Positions 1 to 5,105 are shown, counted from the stretch's first letter. The stretch: DNA of 6,443 nucleotides from Flavobacteriaceae bacterium (GCA_015488935.1 WFMU01000397.1:1-6443), one strand, 5' to 3'. The notes: generated by a model not told the origin, from the sequence alone. Made by a program: numbers and translations.

Positions 1-26
1 CAGCGTCAGATGTGTATAAGAGACAG
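1..26 (+). other. Nextera (Tn5) sequencing adapter remnant, not genomic
   Basis: Positions 8-26 are the exact 19-base Tn5 mosaic end (AGATGTGTATAAGAGACAG), and positions 1-7 (CAGCGTC) are the last seven bases of the Nextera Read 1 adapter that precede it. This is library-construction sequence that survived trimming and assembly, so real genomic sequence begins at 27. It contains a TAA at 17-19 in the reading frame of the first gene, which produces a false stop and makes that truncated gene look as if it began inside the window. Confidence 0.97.
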
Positions 27-28
27 TT

Positions 29-322
29 ATTGGATTTAATACGGTTATTTTTAAGCAAGTTGAATTTTGGGTAAAGAAGATTATGAATGAAAATTTATCT
101 GATATGAATATTGTAGATAGGCTAAAAACTTGTAATTTTGAGGGCATACTCGTTATTCATGATAAATATGATAAGGTGATACCGTATAAAAATGCCGAAG
201 ATATTTGTAAATTAGTAAATAATTCGGTTTTAAAAACGTTTGAAAAAATAGGGCATTATCGTATGTTATGGAATGATGATGTGATTAAAGAAACCGTGGA
301 TTTTATCACAACAAAAAAATAA
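29..322 (+). CDS. Alpha/beta hydrolase, C-terminal part (5' truncated by contig end)
   Basis: The frame is open from the first genomic codon (29) to the TAA at 320-322 and gives 97 residues. A start at ATG 83 (79 residues) is possible but unlikely: the 18 codons before it read as protein (ending FKQVEFWVKKI), and the only upstream stop lies in the adapter. The visible part fits the last third of an alpha/beta hydrolase: a strand GILVIHDKYDKVIP holding the presumed catalytic Asp (codon 170-172), a helix, a strand, then KIGHYRML with the presumed catalytic His (codon 254-256) and a final helix ending in DFI. The nucleophile Ser and oxyanion hole would lie off the contig, so the substrate cannot be named; an esterase, lipase or peptidase-like enzyme is possible. 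The next gene begins 3 bases after the stop, which suggests co-transcription. Confidence 0.78.
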   Translation: MGFNTVIFKQVEFWVKKIMNENLSDMNIVDRLKTCNFEGILVIHDKYDKVIPYKNAEDICKLVNNSVLKTFEKIGHYRMLWNDDVIKETVDFITTKK

Positions 323-325
323 AAA

Positions 326-1021
326 ATGAAAATAGCAATATTAATATATAATGGTATAACCATGTTGGATGTTATTGGACCTTATGAAGTATGGAGTAAT
401 ATTGACGGTGTAGAAGTTTTTTTGGTTGCTAAAAGAAAAGGAGAGATTAAATCAGATACAGGTTTTGTAACTCTAAAAGCAAAGTATAATTTTAAAGATA
501 TTAAGGAAGCAGATATTTTATTAATTCCAGGTTCGTCTATTGCATTTATTAATGTTATGAAAGATGAAAAAACATTGGAATGGATTAAAATGATAGACAA
601 AAGTACGGAGTTTACGACTTCGGTTTGTTCGGGTTCTATAATCCTTGCTAAAGCTGGATTATTAAAAGATTTGAAGGCTACATCACATTGGAAAACAATG
701 CCGCTTTTAAAAGAATATCATGTTATTCCTACAAAAGAAAGAGTAGTAAAAGATGGAAAATATATTACCTCAGCAGGTGTCTCTGCCGGAATTGATATGG
801 CATTGGTACTTTGTGAGGAGTTGGTCGGCGAAGATAAGACCAAAGCTATACAATTAGTTCTTGAATATGATCCTAATCCAATTTATAAGTCTGGAAATAT
901 AGATAATTGTGAGCCTGAAATAGTTGCACTAGCAGAAAAAAAACTCAAGCGAAATACAAAACGAGAAATGGGTTTTTTAAAATTACTGGCAAATCGAAAA
1001 GTATTAAAAAAAATAAAATAA
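326..1021 (+). CDS. DJ-1/PfpI family protein, isonitrile hydratase-like
   Basis: This 231-residue protein is a single class I glutamine amidotransferase-like (DJ-1/PfpI) domain. It opens with a strand MKIAILIYNG followed by the LDVIGPYEV motif (Asp15), which is typical of this family. LLIPGS is at about 66-71. The nucleophile elbow is TSVCSGSIILAKAGLL, with Cys101 as the presumed catalytic residue. ATSHW (118-122) and GVSAGIDMAL (151-160) follow, and then QLVLEYDPNPIYKSG (176-190). The order and the last motif closely match my recollection of Pseudomonas putida isonitrile hydratase (InhA), which turns isonitriles into N-substituted formamides. GlxA-type regulators share the domain but carry an AraC helix-turn-helix, which is absent here; the tail (205-231) is only basic. 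The ATG at 326 follows the hydrolase stop by 3 bases. Substrate assignment is inference; family assignment is firm. Confidence 0.88.
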   Translation: MKIAILIYNGITMLDVIGPYEVWSNIDGVEVFLVAKRKGEIKSDTGFVTLKAKYNFKDIKEADILLIPGSSIAFINVMKDEKTLEWIKMIDKSTEFTTSVCSGSIILAKAGLLKDLKATSHWKTMPLLKEYHVIPTKERVVKDGKYITSAGVSAGIDMALVLCEELVGEDKTKAIQLVLEYDPNPIYKSGNIDNCEPEIVALAEKKLKRNTKREMGFLKLLANRKVLKKIK

Positions 1022-1036
1022 ATTTTTCAGGACGAA

Positions 1037-1070
1037 TTTAACGATTAGTTAAAATAAAATAGTAATTTTC
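1037..1070 (+). promoter_or_regulatory. Possible promoter/operator before the metal-binding lipoprotein gene
   Basis: The 83-base gap before the lipoprotein gene holds a perfect inverted repeat, TTTAAC (1037-1042) and GTTAAA (1048-1053) with a 5-base spacer. Ten bases further is TAATTTTC (1063-1070), one base away from the Bacteroidota -7 consensus TAnnTTTG. A dyad at this distance upstream of a -7 box would suit a repressor or activator site. No convincing -33 TTG is visible and the arms are AT-rich, so chance is a real alternative. Confidence 0.28.
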
Positions 1071-1104
1071 GCGTTATATACAAAACACTTTAAAACTAAA
1101 AGAA

Positions 1105-1347
1105 ATGAAAAAAATAACTATAATTATCGTATTATTTTTTGCCGTGAGCTTTTCTTTCACATCATGTAAATCTGATAAAAAGGAGGTGAAAAAAGAAATG
1201 GCTACACAAGTTTACCAATGTCCAATGGATTGTGAAAATGGTAAAAGTTATACAAAACCTGGAAAATGTCCAGTTTGTAAAATGGAATTAAAAGCAAAAA
1301 AAGCAGGAGAAACAAAAGTAGAAGATCATTCTAGTCATAATCATTAA
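1105..1347 (+). CDS. Small lipoprotein with heavy-metal binding domain
   Basis: The 80-residue product starts with a lipoprotein signal peptide: MKK, a hydrophobic stretch (about 4-18) and a lipobox FTSC with Cys21 as the lipid-bearing residue. A charged Lys/Glu linker (22-31) leads to a heavy-metal binding domain (HMBD type) at 36-62: VYQCPMD (Cys39, Met41), Cys43, then KPGKCPVCKMEL (Cys55, Cys58, Met60). The tail is His-rich (DHSSHNH, His75, 78 and 80). The domain is known from CusB-type efflux adaptors and the N-termini of copper P-type ATPases; here it stands alone on a membrane anchor. It probably binds copper or another soft metal at the envelope, as a chaperone or buffer for an efflux pump coded elsewhere. 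Metal identity is inference. The neighbour downstream is also exported and Cys-rich. The start is the only one that gives a complete signal peptide. Confidence 0.88.
   Translation: MKKITIIIVLFFAVSFSFTSCKSDKKEVKKEMATQVYQCPMDCENGKSYTKPGKCPVCKMELKAKKAGETKVEDHSSHNH
1178..1200 (+). promoter_or_regulatory. Strong Shine-Dalgarno sequence inside the lipoprotein gene, before in-frame Met32
   Basis: AAAGGAGGTGA (1178-1188), a near-perfect anti-16S match, is followed after 9 bases by an in-frame ATG (1198-1200, Met32). Initiation there would give a 49-residue cytosolic form consisting only of the metal domain and His tail. The stretch also codes the Lys/Glu-rich linker (DKKEVKKE), and Flavobacteriia make little use of Shine-Dalgarno pairing, so a coding coincidence is more likely than a true start. 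Confidence 0.18.
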
Positions 1348-1359
1348 TATTTAACATTA

Positions 1360-1404
1360 TATTATAATACTTTTAACATATAATAGCTATGTGGTATTAT
1401 AATA
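1360..1404 (+). repeat. 11-bp inverted repeat between the two small exported-protein genes
   Basis: TATTATAATAC (1360-1370) is perfectly complementary to GTATTATAATA (1394-1404). The 23-base loop holds a second dyad, ACATA (1376-1380) and TATGT (1388-1392), so the whole could fold as a stacked hairpin. It begins 12 bases after the lipoprotein stop and ends 43 bases before the next gene. It may be a weak AT-only terminator, an RNA-stabilising stem or a protein site. No GC-rich stem followed by a clean T-run is present, so intrinsic termination is doubtful. Confidence 0.45.
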
Positions 1405-1447
1405 AAGGTTATTTTTATGAAAAATTAATTCTTAAAACACACAAATA

Positions 1448-1717
1448 ATGAAAAAAATAATTTTAACATTAGCATTTGGATTATTCTTTATCGCATTTTC
1501 TAATGCACAAAGTACGGAATCTAAAACAGAGTATTCTGTAGAGAAGAGTAAAACAACGACTACGGCATCTCCTTCTTGTCATGCGAAGGCAGGAAGTAAA
1601 GCGTCTTGTGCTGGTAAATCTAAAGCATGTTGCGCTGGTAAATCTAAAACATCTTGTTCTGGAAAAGCAAAAGCATCTTGTTCTGGAAAGGCAAAAGCTA
1701 CCAAAGAAACATTATAG
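1448..1717 (+). CDS. Secreted Lys/Cys-rich repeat protein, probable metal binder
   Basis: I do not recognise a named family. The 89-residue product begins with a clear Sec signal peptide (MKK, hydrophobic 4-18, likely cleavage after FSNA at residue 20, before Gln21); there is no lipobox Cys. The mature part of about 69 residues has a Ser/Thr/Glu-rich segment (21-43), a lone Cys-His (SCHAK, 43-47), then four 8-residue repeats at 52-83: ASCAGKSK, ACCAGKSK, TSCSGKAK, ASCSGKAK. It carries six Cys (44, 54, 61, 62, 70, 78) and 14 Lys but only four acidic residues, no Trp and a single Tyr. It is therefore probably disordered until it binds a ligand. Regular Cys spacing, a Cys-His pair and the neighbouring metal-binding lipoprotein suggest a periplasmic or secreted metal-sequestering peptide; a disulfide-linked or surface-adhesive role cannot be excluded. 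Function is inference, but the gene itself is well supported by signal peptide and repeats. Confidence 0.8.
   Translation: MKKIILTLAFGLFFIAFSNAQSTESKTEYSVEKSKTTTTASPSCHAKAGSKASCAGKSKACCAGKSKTSCSGKAKASCSGKAKATKETL
1601..1696 (+). repeat. Four tandem 24-bp coding repeats
   Basis: Units lie at 1601-1624, 1625-1648, 1649-1672 and 1673-1696, each coding an [AT]-[SC]-C-[AS]-G-K-[SA]-K octapeptide. Units 1 and 2 differ at 3 of 24 bases and share GGTAAATCTAAA; units 3 and 4 differ at 2 of 24 and share the TCTTGTTCTGGAAA core. The pairwise likeness indicates local duplications, and the copy number may vary between strains. Confidence 0.92.
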
Positions 1718-1735
1718 TTAGATTTAATTTATAAA

Positions 1736-1861
1736 AAAGAGGCTATCTAAAAGGCATCACTACAAAGTAAATAACAGAAATAATACTTTAAAATTAATTT
1801 ATTTTGATTTTGAAATATTCTTTTACCTTGTTCGGAAAAACGTTTTTTAGATAGCTTTTTT
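1736..1861 (+). terminator. Long imperfect hairpin ending in a T-run (terminator or palindromic element)
   Basis: GCTATCTAAAA (1742-1752) pairs perfectly with TTTTAGATAGC (1845-1855), and an A-run outside (1733-1738) faces TTTTTT (1856-1861). Inside are nested pairings: 1762-1771 with 1822-1831 (9 of 10) and 1782-1794 with 1807-1819 (11 of 13). It starts 18 bases after the stop of the Cys-repeat gene, and the stem followed by a T-run is what an intrinsic terminator should look like on either strand. The total length of about 126 bases is far more than a terminator needs, so a small non-autonomous mobile (MITE-like) element that now acts as terminator is a fair alternative. No clear target-site duplication is visible. 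Confidence 0.6.
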
Positions 1862-1873
1862 GTAGTAATACTA

Positions 1874-1953
1874 ATACCAACTAAATTTTGAAATGCAGTT
1901 AAATAAAATATATTCTAATTTATTTATAATGTATTTTACTTTGTAATTGGTAT
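1874..1953 (+). repeat. 80-bp imperfect palindrome (MITE- or REP-like)
   Basis: The arms 1874-1908 and 1919-1953 match at 23 of 35 positions in inverted orientation. They begin and end with the perfect pair ATACCAA (1874-1880) and TTGGTAT (1947-1953), with a 10-base centre. Conserved termini and a diverged interior are typical of old short palindromic elements. No flanking direct repeat is evident. Its right end supplies the TTG of the helicase promoter. Confidence 0.55.
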
Positions 1954-1978
1954 AATTAAAGTTAGATTAATAATTTTG
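1947..1978 (+). promoter_or_regulatory. Bacteroidota-type promoter of the uvrD gene
   Basis: TTG (1947-1949), a 21-base spacer and TAATTTTG (1971-1978) match the Flavobacterium promoter form TTG-N17-23-TAnnTTTG, with all fixed bases of the -7 box present. Transcription would start near 1985 and leave a leader of about 70 bases. The -33 element lies in the right arm of the palindrome before it. Confidence 0.6.
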
Positions 1979-2055
1979 TGAATAAATTATTAAAATAAAT
2001 AGGACGAAAATTCAAGGAGAATTGTACTTTTGACATTCAGATTAATCCACATTTA

Positions 2056-4395
2056 GTGTCTAACTACTTACAACATTTAAACGAAGCACAAAAACAAGCT
2101 GTAATACAGATAAATGGTCCGTTATTAATAATAGCAGGAGCAGGTTCTGGTAAAACAAGAGTTTTAACTTATCGTATTGCATATATGATGCAAAAAGGAA
2201 TAGATCCTTTTAATATTTTGGCACTGACATTTACCAATAAGTCGGCAAGAGAAATGAAATCTCGTATTGCAAAGATTGTTGGAGCAAGTGAAGCTAAAAA
2301 CTTGTGGATGGGAACATTTCACTCTGTTTTTGCAAGGATATTGCGTTCTGAAAGTGAGCGTTTAGGGTTTCCATCTAATTTTACGATTTATGATACTCAA
2401 GATTCGGTTCGATTGTTAACTGCAATTATTAAAGAAATGAATTTGGAAAAAGACAGGTATAAACCAAAGCAAGTTTTAGGAAGAATATCGCAATATAAGA
2501 ATAATTTAATAACGGTTAGAGCTTATAAAAATGATCCAGAATTAATTGAAGCAGATATGCATTCTGGAAGACCAAAAATGGGTGATATTTATGCACATTA
2601 TGTAGAGAGATGTTTTAAATCTGGTGCTATGGATTTTGATGATTTGTTATTGCGTACCAATGAGTTATTAACAAGATTTCCTGAAGTATTGGCAAAATAC
2701 CAAGATAGATTTCGATACATTATGGTAGATGAGTATCAAGATACTAACCATTCGCAATATTTAATTGTTAGAGCTTTAGCCGACCGTTTTCAGAATATTG
2801 CAGTAGTTGGAGATGATTCGCAAAGTATTTATTCGTTTCGTGGTGCAAATATTAAGAACATTTTAAATTTTCAAAAAGATTATCCAGATGTAAACATATA
2901 TAAATTAGAGCAAAATTATCGTTCTACACAAAATTTGGTAAATGCTGCAAATAGTGTTATTTTAAAAAATAAAACACGATTGGAAAAAGAATTATGGACA
3001 AGCAATGAAGATGGTGAAAAAATAAAGGTAATGCGTACTATTTCAGATGCTGAAGAAGGAAGGTTTGTAGCAAATAGCATCTGGGAGAATGCTGTAAAAA
3101 ATCAATTAAAATATAATGATTTTGCCATACTGTACCGTACTAATGCACAGTCAAGAGCAATGGAAGATGCTTTGCGGAAAAAAGATATTAAGTATCGGAT
3201 TTTTGGTGGATTGTCTTTTTACCAACGAAAAGAGATAAAAGATGTCCTTTCTTATTTGCGATTATTGGTTAATCCGAATGATGAAGAAGCATTAAAGCGC
3301 ATTATAAATTATCCAGCACGAGGAATTGGGCAAACCACTTTAGAAAAATTAACCGTTGCAGCCAATCATTATAATAAATCTATTTTTACTATTTTAGAAA
3401 ATTTACATAAAATAGATTTAAAAATAAATGCAGGAACTAAAACCAAGTTACAAAATTTTGTAACGATGATAAAAAGTTTCCAAGTAGAAGCGCAACATAA
3501 AAATGCCTTTGAAATTACAGATTTTGTTATAAAACAGGCAAAAATTGTAAAAGATTTAAATAAAGATGAAACGCCAGAAGCAATAAGTAGAGTAGAAAAT
3601 ATTCAGGAATTGTTAAATGGTATCAAAGATTTTGTAGAAGAGCAAAAAGATAAAGAAGAAACAAATGATACGTTAGCGCATTTTTTAGAAGATGTTGCTC
3701 TAGCAACCGATTTTGATAAAGAAAAGAATGATGATGAACCTAGAGTGTCTTTAATGACCATACATTTATCTAAAGGATTAGAATTTCAATACGTTTACAT
3801 TGTTGGATTAGAAGAAAATTTATTTCCATCTGGAATGAGCTCAAACACAAGAAGTGAACTAGAAGAAGAACGACGTTTGTTTTATGTAGCATTAACAAGA
3901 GCAGAAAAACAAGCTTATTTAAGTTATGCACAAACACGCTATCGTTGGGGCTCATTAATAGATTGTGAGCCAAGTAGGTTTATTGAAGAGATAAATGACA
4001 AATTTTTAGACTATCTTGCACCCAAATTAGCACCAGCAATAAATAAATTTGTAGATAATGATATTTTTGGAGAAGTTCCAAAGCATTTAATAAGATTAAA
4101 AAAACCAATTAGAAGAGGTATAATGAAACAAAAATCAACACCAAAATCAATTACAATTAGTACACCAAAAAGGTTTACAAAACTTAGTACAGCTCAAGAA
4201 AATGCCACAGATAGTGTAGATGAAAATATAGAAGTTGAAAAATTTGTTTTTCATCAAAAATTTGGTAGAGGAAAAATTATTGCTATCGAAGGCCAAGGAG
4301 CTGATAGAAAGGCAGAGATTGAATTTGAAAAAGAAGGCGTTGGTACAAAAAAATTATTATTGCAATTCGCAAAATTAAAAGTATTAAAACGATAG
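2056..4395 (+). CDS. uvrD: UvrD/PcrA-type superfamily 1A DNA helicase
   Basis: This 779-residue protein is an ATP-driven 3'-5' helicase acting in nucleotide excision repair, mismatch repair or clearing of stalled replication and transcription complexes. All superfamily 1A motifs are visible in order: Q motif LNEAQKQAV (8-16), Walker A AGAGSGKT (27-34, Lys33), Ia LTFTNKSAREM (57-67), Ib GTFHS (86-90), Walker B VDEYQD (224-229), III GDDSQSIYSFRGA (252-264), IV YRTNAQSRAME (360-370), V TIHLSKGLEF (568-577) and VI EERRLFYVALTRA (604-616). After a linker (about 650-725) comes the C-terminal Tudor-like fold at 726-777 (FHQKFGRGKI...EIEFE...KKLLL), which in PcrA/UvrD contacts RNA polymerase. The start is GTG: no ATG lies between the upstream in-frame stop (1996) and the Q motif, and the residues from GTG fit family N-termini. 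AAGGAGA at 2014-2020 is too far upstream to serve it. The DUF4290 gene follows after 41 bases. pcrA is an equally good name. Confidence 0.96.
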   Translation: MSNYLQHLNEAQKQAVIQINGPLLIIAGAGSGKTRVLTYRIAYMMQKGIDPFNILALTFTNKSAREMKSRIAKIVGASEAKNLWMGTFHSVFARILRSESERLGFPSNFTIYDTQDSVRLLTAIIKEMNLEKDRYKPKQVLGRISQYKNNLITVRAYKNDPELIEADMHSGRPKMGDIYAHYVERCFKSGAMDFDDLLLRTNELLTRFPEVLAKYQDRFRYIMVDEYQDTNHSQYLIVRALADRFQNIAVVGDDSQSIYSFRGANIKNILNFQKDYPDVNIYKLEQNYRSTQNLVNAANSVILKNKTRLEKELWTSNEDGEKIKVMRTISDAEEGRFVANSIWENAVKNQLKYNDFAILYRTNAQSRAMEDALRKKDIKYRIFGGLSFYQRKEIKDVLSYLRLLVNPNDEEALKRIINYPARGIGQTTLEKLTVAANHYNKSIFTILENLHKIDLKINAGTKTKLQNFVTMIKSFQVEAQHKNAFEITDFVIKQAKIVKDLNKDETPEAISRVENIQELLNGIKDFVEEQKDKEETNDTLAHFLEDVALATDFDKEKNDDEPRVSLMTIHLSKGLEFQYVYIVGLEENLFPSGMSSNTRSELEEERRLFYVALTRAEKQAYLSYAQTRYRWGSLIDCEPSRFIEEINDKFLDYLAPKLAPAINKFVDNDIFGEVPKHLIRLKKPIRRGIMKQKSTPKSITISTPKRFTKLSTAQENATDSVDENIEVEKFVFHQKFGRGKIIAIEGQGADRKAEIEFEKEGVGTKKLLLQFAKLKVLKR

Positions 4396-4408
4396 TATAA
4401 AAGTAAAG

Positions 4409-4421
4409 CAAGAATTTCTTG
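4409..4421 (+). repeat. 13-bp perfect palindrome between uvrD and the DUF4290 gene
   Basis: CAAGAA-T-TTCTTG lies in the 41-base gap, 13 bases after the helicase stop and 15 before the next ATG. A one-base loop cannot fold and no T-run follows, so it is not a terminator. It could be a protein-binding dyad, or chance in AT-rich DNA. Confidence 0.35.
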
Positions 4422-4436
4422 TATAAAAATAGAAAG

Positions 4437-5066
4437 ATGGAATATCAATTAGAATATAATTCAGAAAGAGAAACTTTATTAATACCCGAATATGGAAGAC
4501 ATGTTCAAAAATTAGTAAACCACTGTATCGCATTACCAACCAAAGAAGAGCGAAATAAAATGGCAAAAGCCATTATTGAAGTGATGGGTAATTTACAACC
4601 ACATTTAAGAGATGTACCAGATTTTAAGCATAAATTATGGGATCAGTTGTTTATAATGGCAGATTTTAAGTTGGATGTAGATGCACCATATCCTGTGTTA
4701 ACCGAAGAGGAATTAAAAGCAAAGCCAGACCCTTTACCATATCCAAAAACAGCATCGAGATATCGTTTTTATGGAAATAATATCCAAATTATGATTGATG
4801 AAGCAATTACTTGGGAAGATGGTGAATTAAAAGATGCATTAAATTATACAATTGCAAATCACATGAAAAAGTGTTTTTTAAATTGGAATAAAGACACCGT
4901 AGAAGATGAAGTGATATTTAAACATCTAAAAGAATTATCGCATGGTAAAATAGTACTTACTGGTGAAAAAAATGCCTTGTCGGATAGTAAAAACTTGCTG
5001 AGAAAGAAAACAAATAACAATCATAAAGGAAAAAAGAATTCTAAAAACAATAGAAAAAGAAGATAA
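4437..5066 (+). CDS. DUF4290 family protein, Bacteroidota-specific, function unknown
   Basis: This 209-residue soluble protein begins MEYQLEYNSERETLLIPEYGRHVQKLV, the characteristic N-terminus of DUF4290 proteins, a family found almost only in Bacteroidota and commonly coded directly before murA. An alternative TTG at 4419 would add six residues (MYKNRK) that do not belong to the family, so ATG 4437 was chosen. Helical segments cover about 36-75 and 112-170; a conserved-looking Pro-rich stretch (LPYPKTASRYRFYG, 100-113) lies between. There is no signal peptide or membrane span, so it is cytosolic. The last 25 residues (185-209) are almost only Lys, Arg, Asn and Ser, a disordered basic tail that could bind nucleic acid or a membrane surface. 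Position between uvrD and murA suggests a housekeeping role, perhaps linked to cell-wall synthesis, but this is association only. Confidence 0.87.
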   Translation: MEYQLEYNSERETLLIPEYGRHVQKLVNHCIALPTKEERNKMAKAIIEVMGNLQPHLRDVPDFKHKLWDQLFIMADFKLDVDAPYPVLTEEELKAKPDPLPYPKTASRYRFYGNNIQIMIDEAITWEDGELKDALNYTIANHMKKCFLNWNKDTVEDEVIFKHLKELSHGKIVLTGEKNALSDSKNLLRKKTNNNHKGKKNSKNNRKRR

Positions 5067-5067
5067 G

Positions 5068-5075
5068 TAAGTTTG
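5068..5075 (+). promoter_or_regulatory. Possible internal -7 promoter box before murA
   Basis: TAAGTTTG fits the Bacteroidota -7 consensus TAnnTTTG exactly and lies 30 bases before the murA start, directly after the DUF4290 stop. It would give a leader of about 24 bases. No TTG is found at the right distance upstream, so murA may depend mainly on read-through from the uvrD promoter. Confidence 0.3.
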
Positions 5076-5105
5076 TAACAAAATAATAAAATAGCAAATT
5101 ATAAT

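Larger units (their letters stand above)
1718..2055 (+). other. Gene-free stretch with two palindromic elements and a promoter
   Basis: No convincing coding region is present on either strand in these 338 very AT-rich bases. In order, it holds a long imperfect palindrome ending in a T-run (1736-1861), a second imperfect palindrome (1874-1953), a Bacteroidota-type promoter (1947-1978) and a leader of about 70 bases before the GTG start of the helicase gene. The two palindromes also share an 11-base sequence in opposite orientation: TACAAAGTAAA at 1761-1771 and its complement at 1935-1945. Confidence 0.7.

Noticed and set aside
382..600. Open frame on the minus strand inside the DJ-1/PfpI gene
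   Set aside because: It is antisense to a well-supported gene, has no recognisable domain and no promoter or start context. The same applies to the minus-strand frames at 3770-3973, 4254-4448, 4384-4566, 4935-5135 and 5672-5878.
1029..1036. AGGACGAA, seen again at 2001-2008
   Set aside because: It is only 8 bases long, the sites lie in different contexts relative to their genes, and a third copy occurs inside murA, so chance is the simplest explanation.
1601..1696. Tandem repeat considered as a CRISPR or satellite array
   Set aside because: The units are adjacent with no spacers, are multiples of three and code a regular octapeptide after a signal peptide, so they are coding repeats.
1736..1953. 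Insertion sequence between the Cys-repeat gene and uvrD
   Set aside because: There is no transposase frame or recognisable remnant and no clear target-site duplication; at most these are non-autonomous palindromic elements.
2030..2035. TTGACA resembling an E. coli sigma-70 -35 box before uvrD
   Set aside because: Bacteroidota use a different promoter consensus, there is no matching downstream box before the start, and a better TTG-N21-TAATTTTG promoter lies upstream.
4419..4436. Upstream TTG start for the DUF4290 gene
   Set aside because: It would add six residues that do not fit the conserved MEYQLEYN N-terminus, and it overlaps the 13-bp palindrome; ATG 4437 is preferred.
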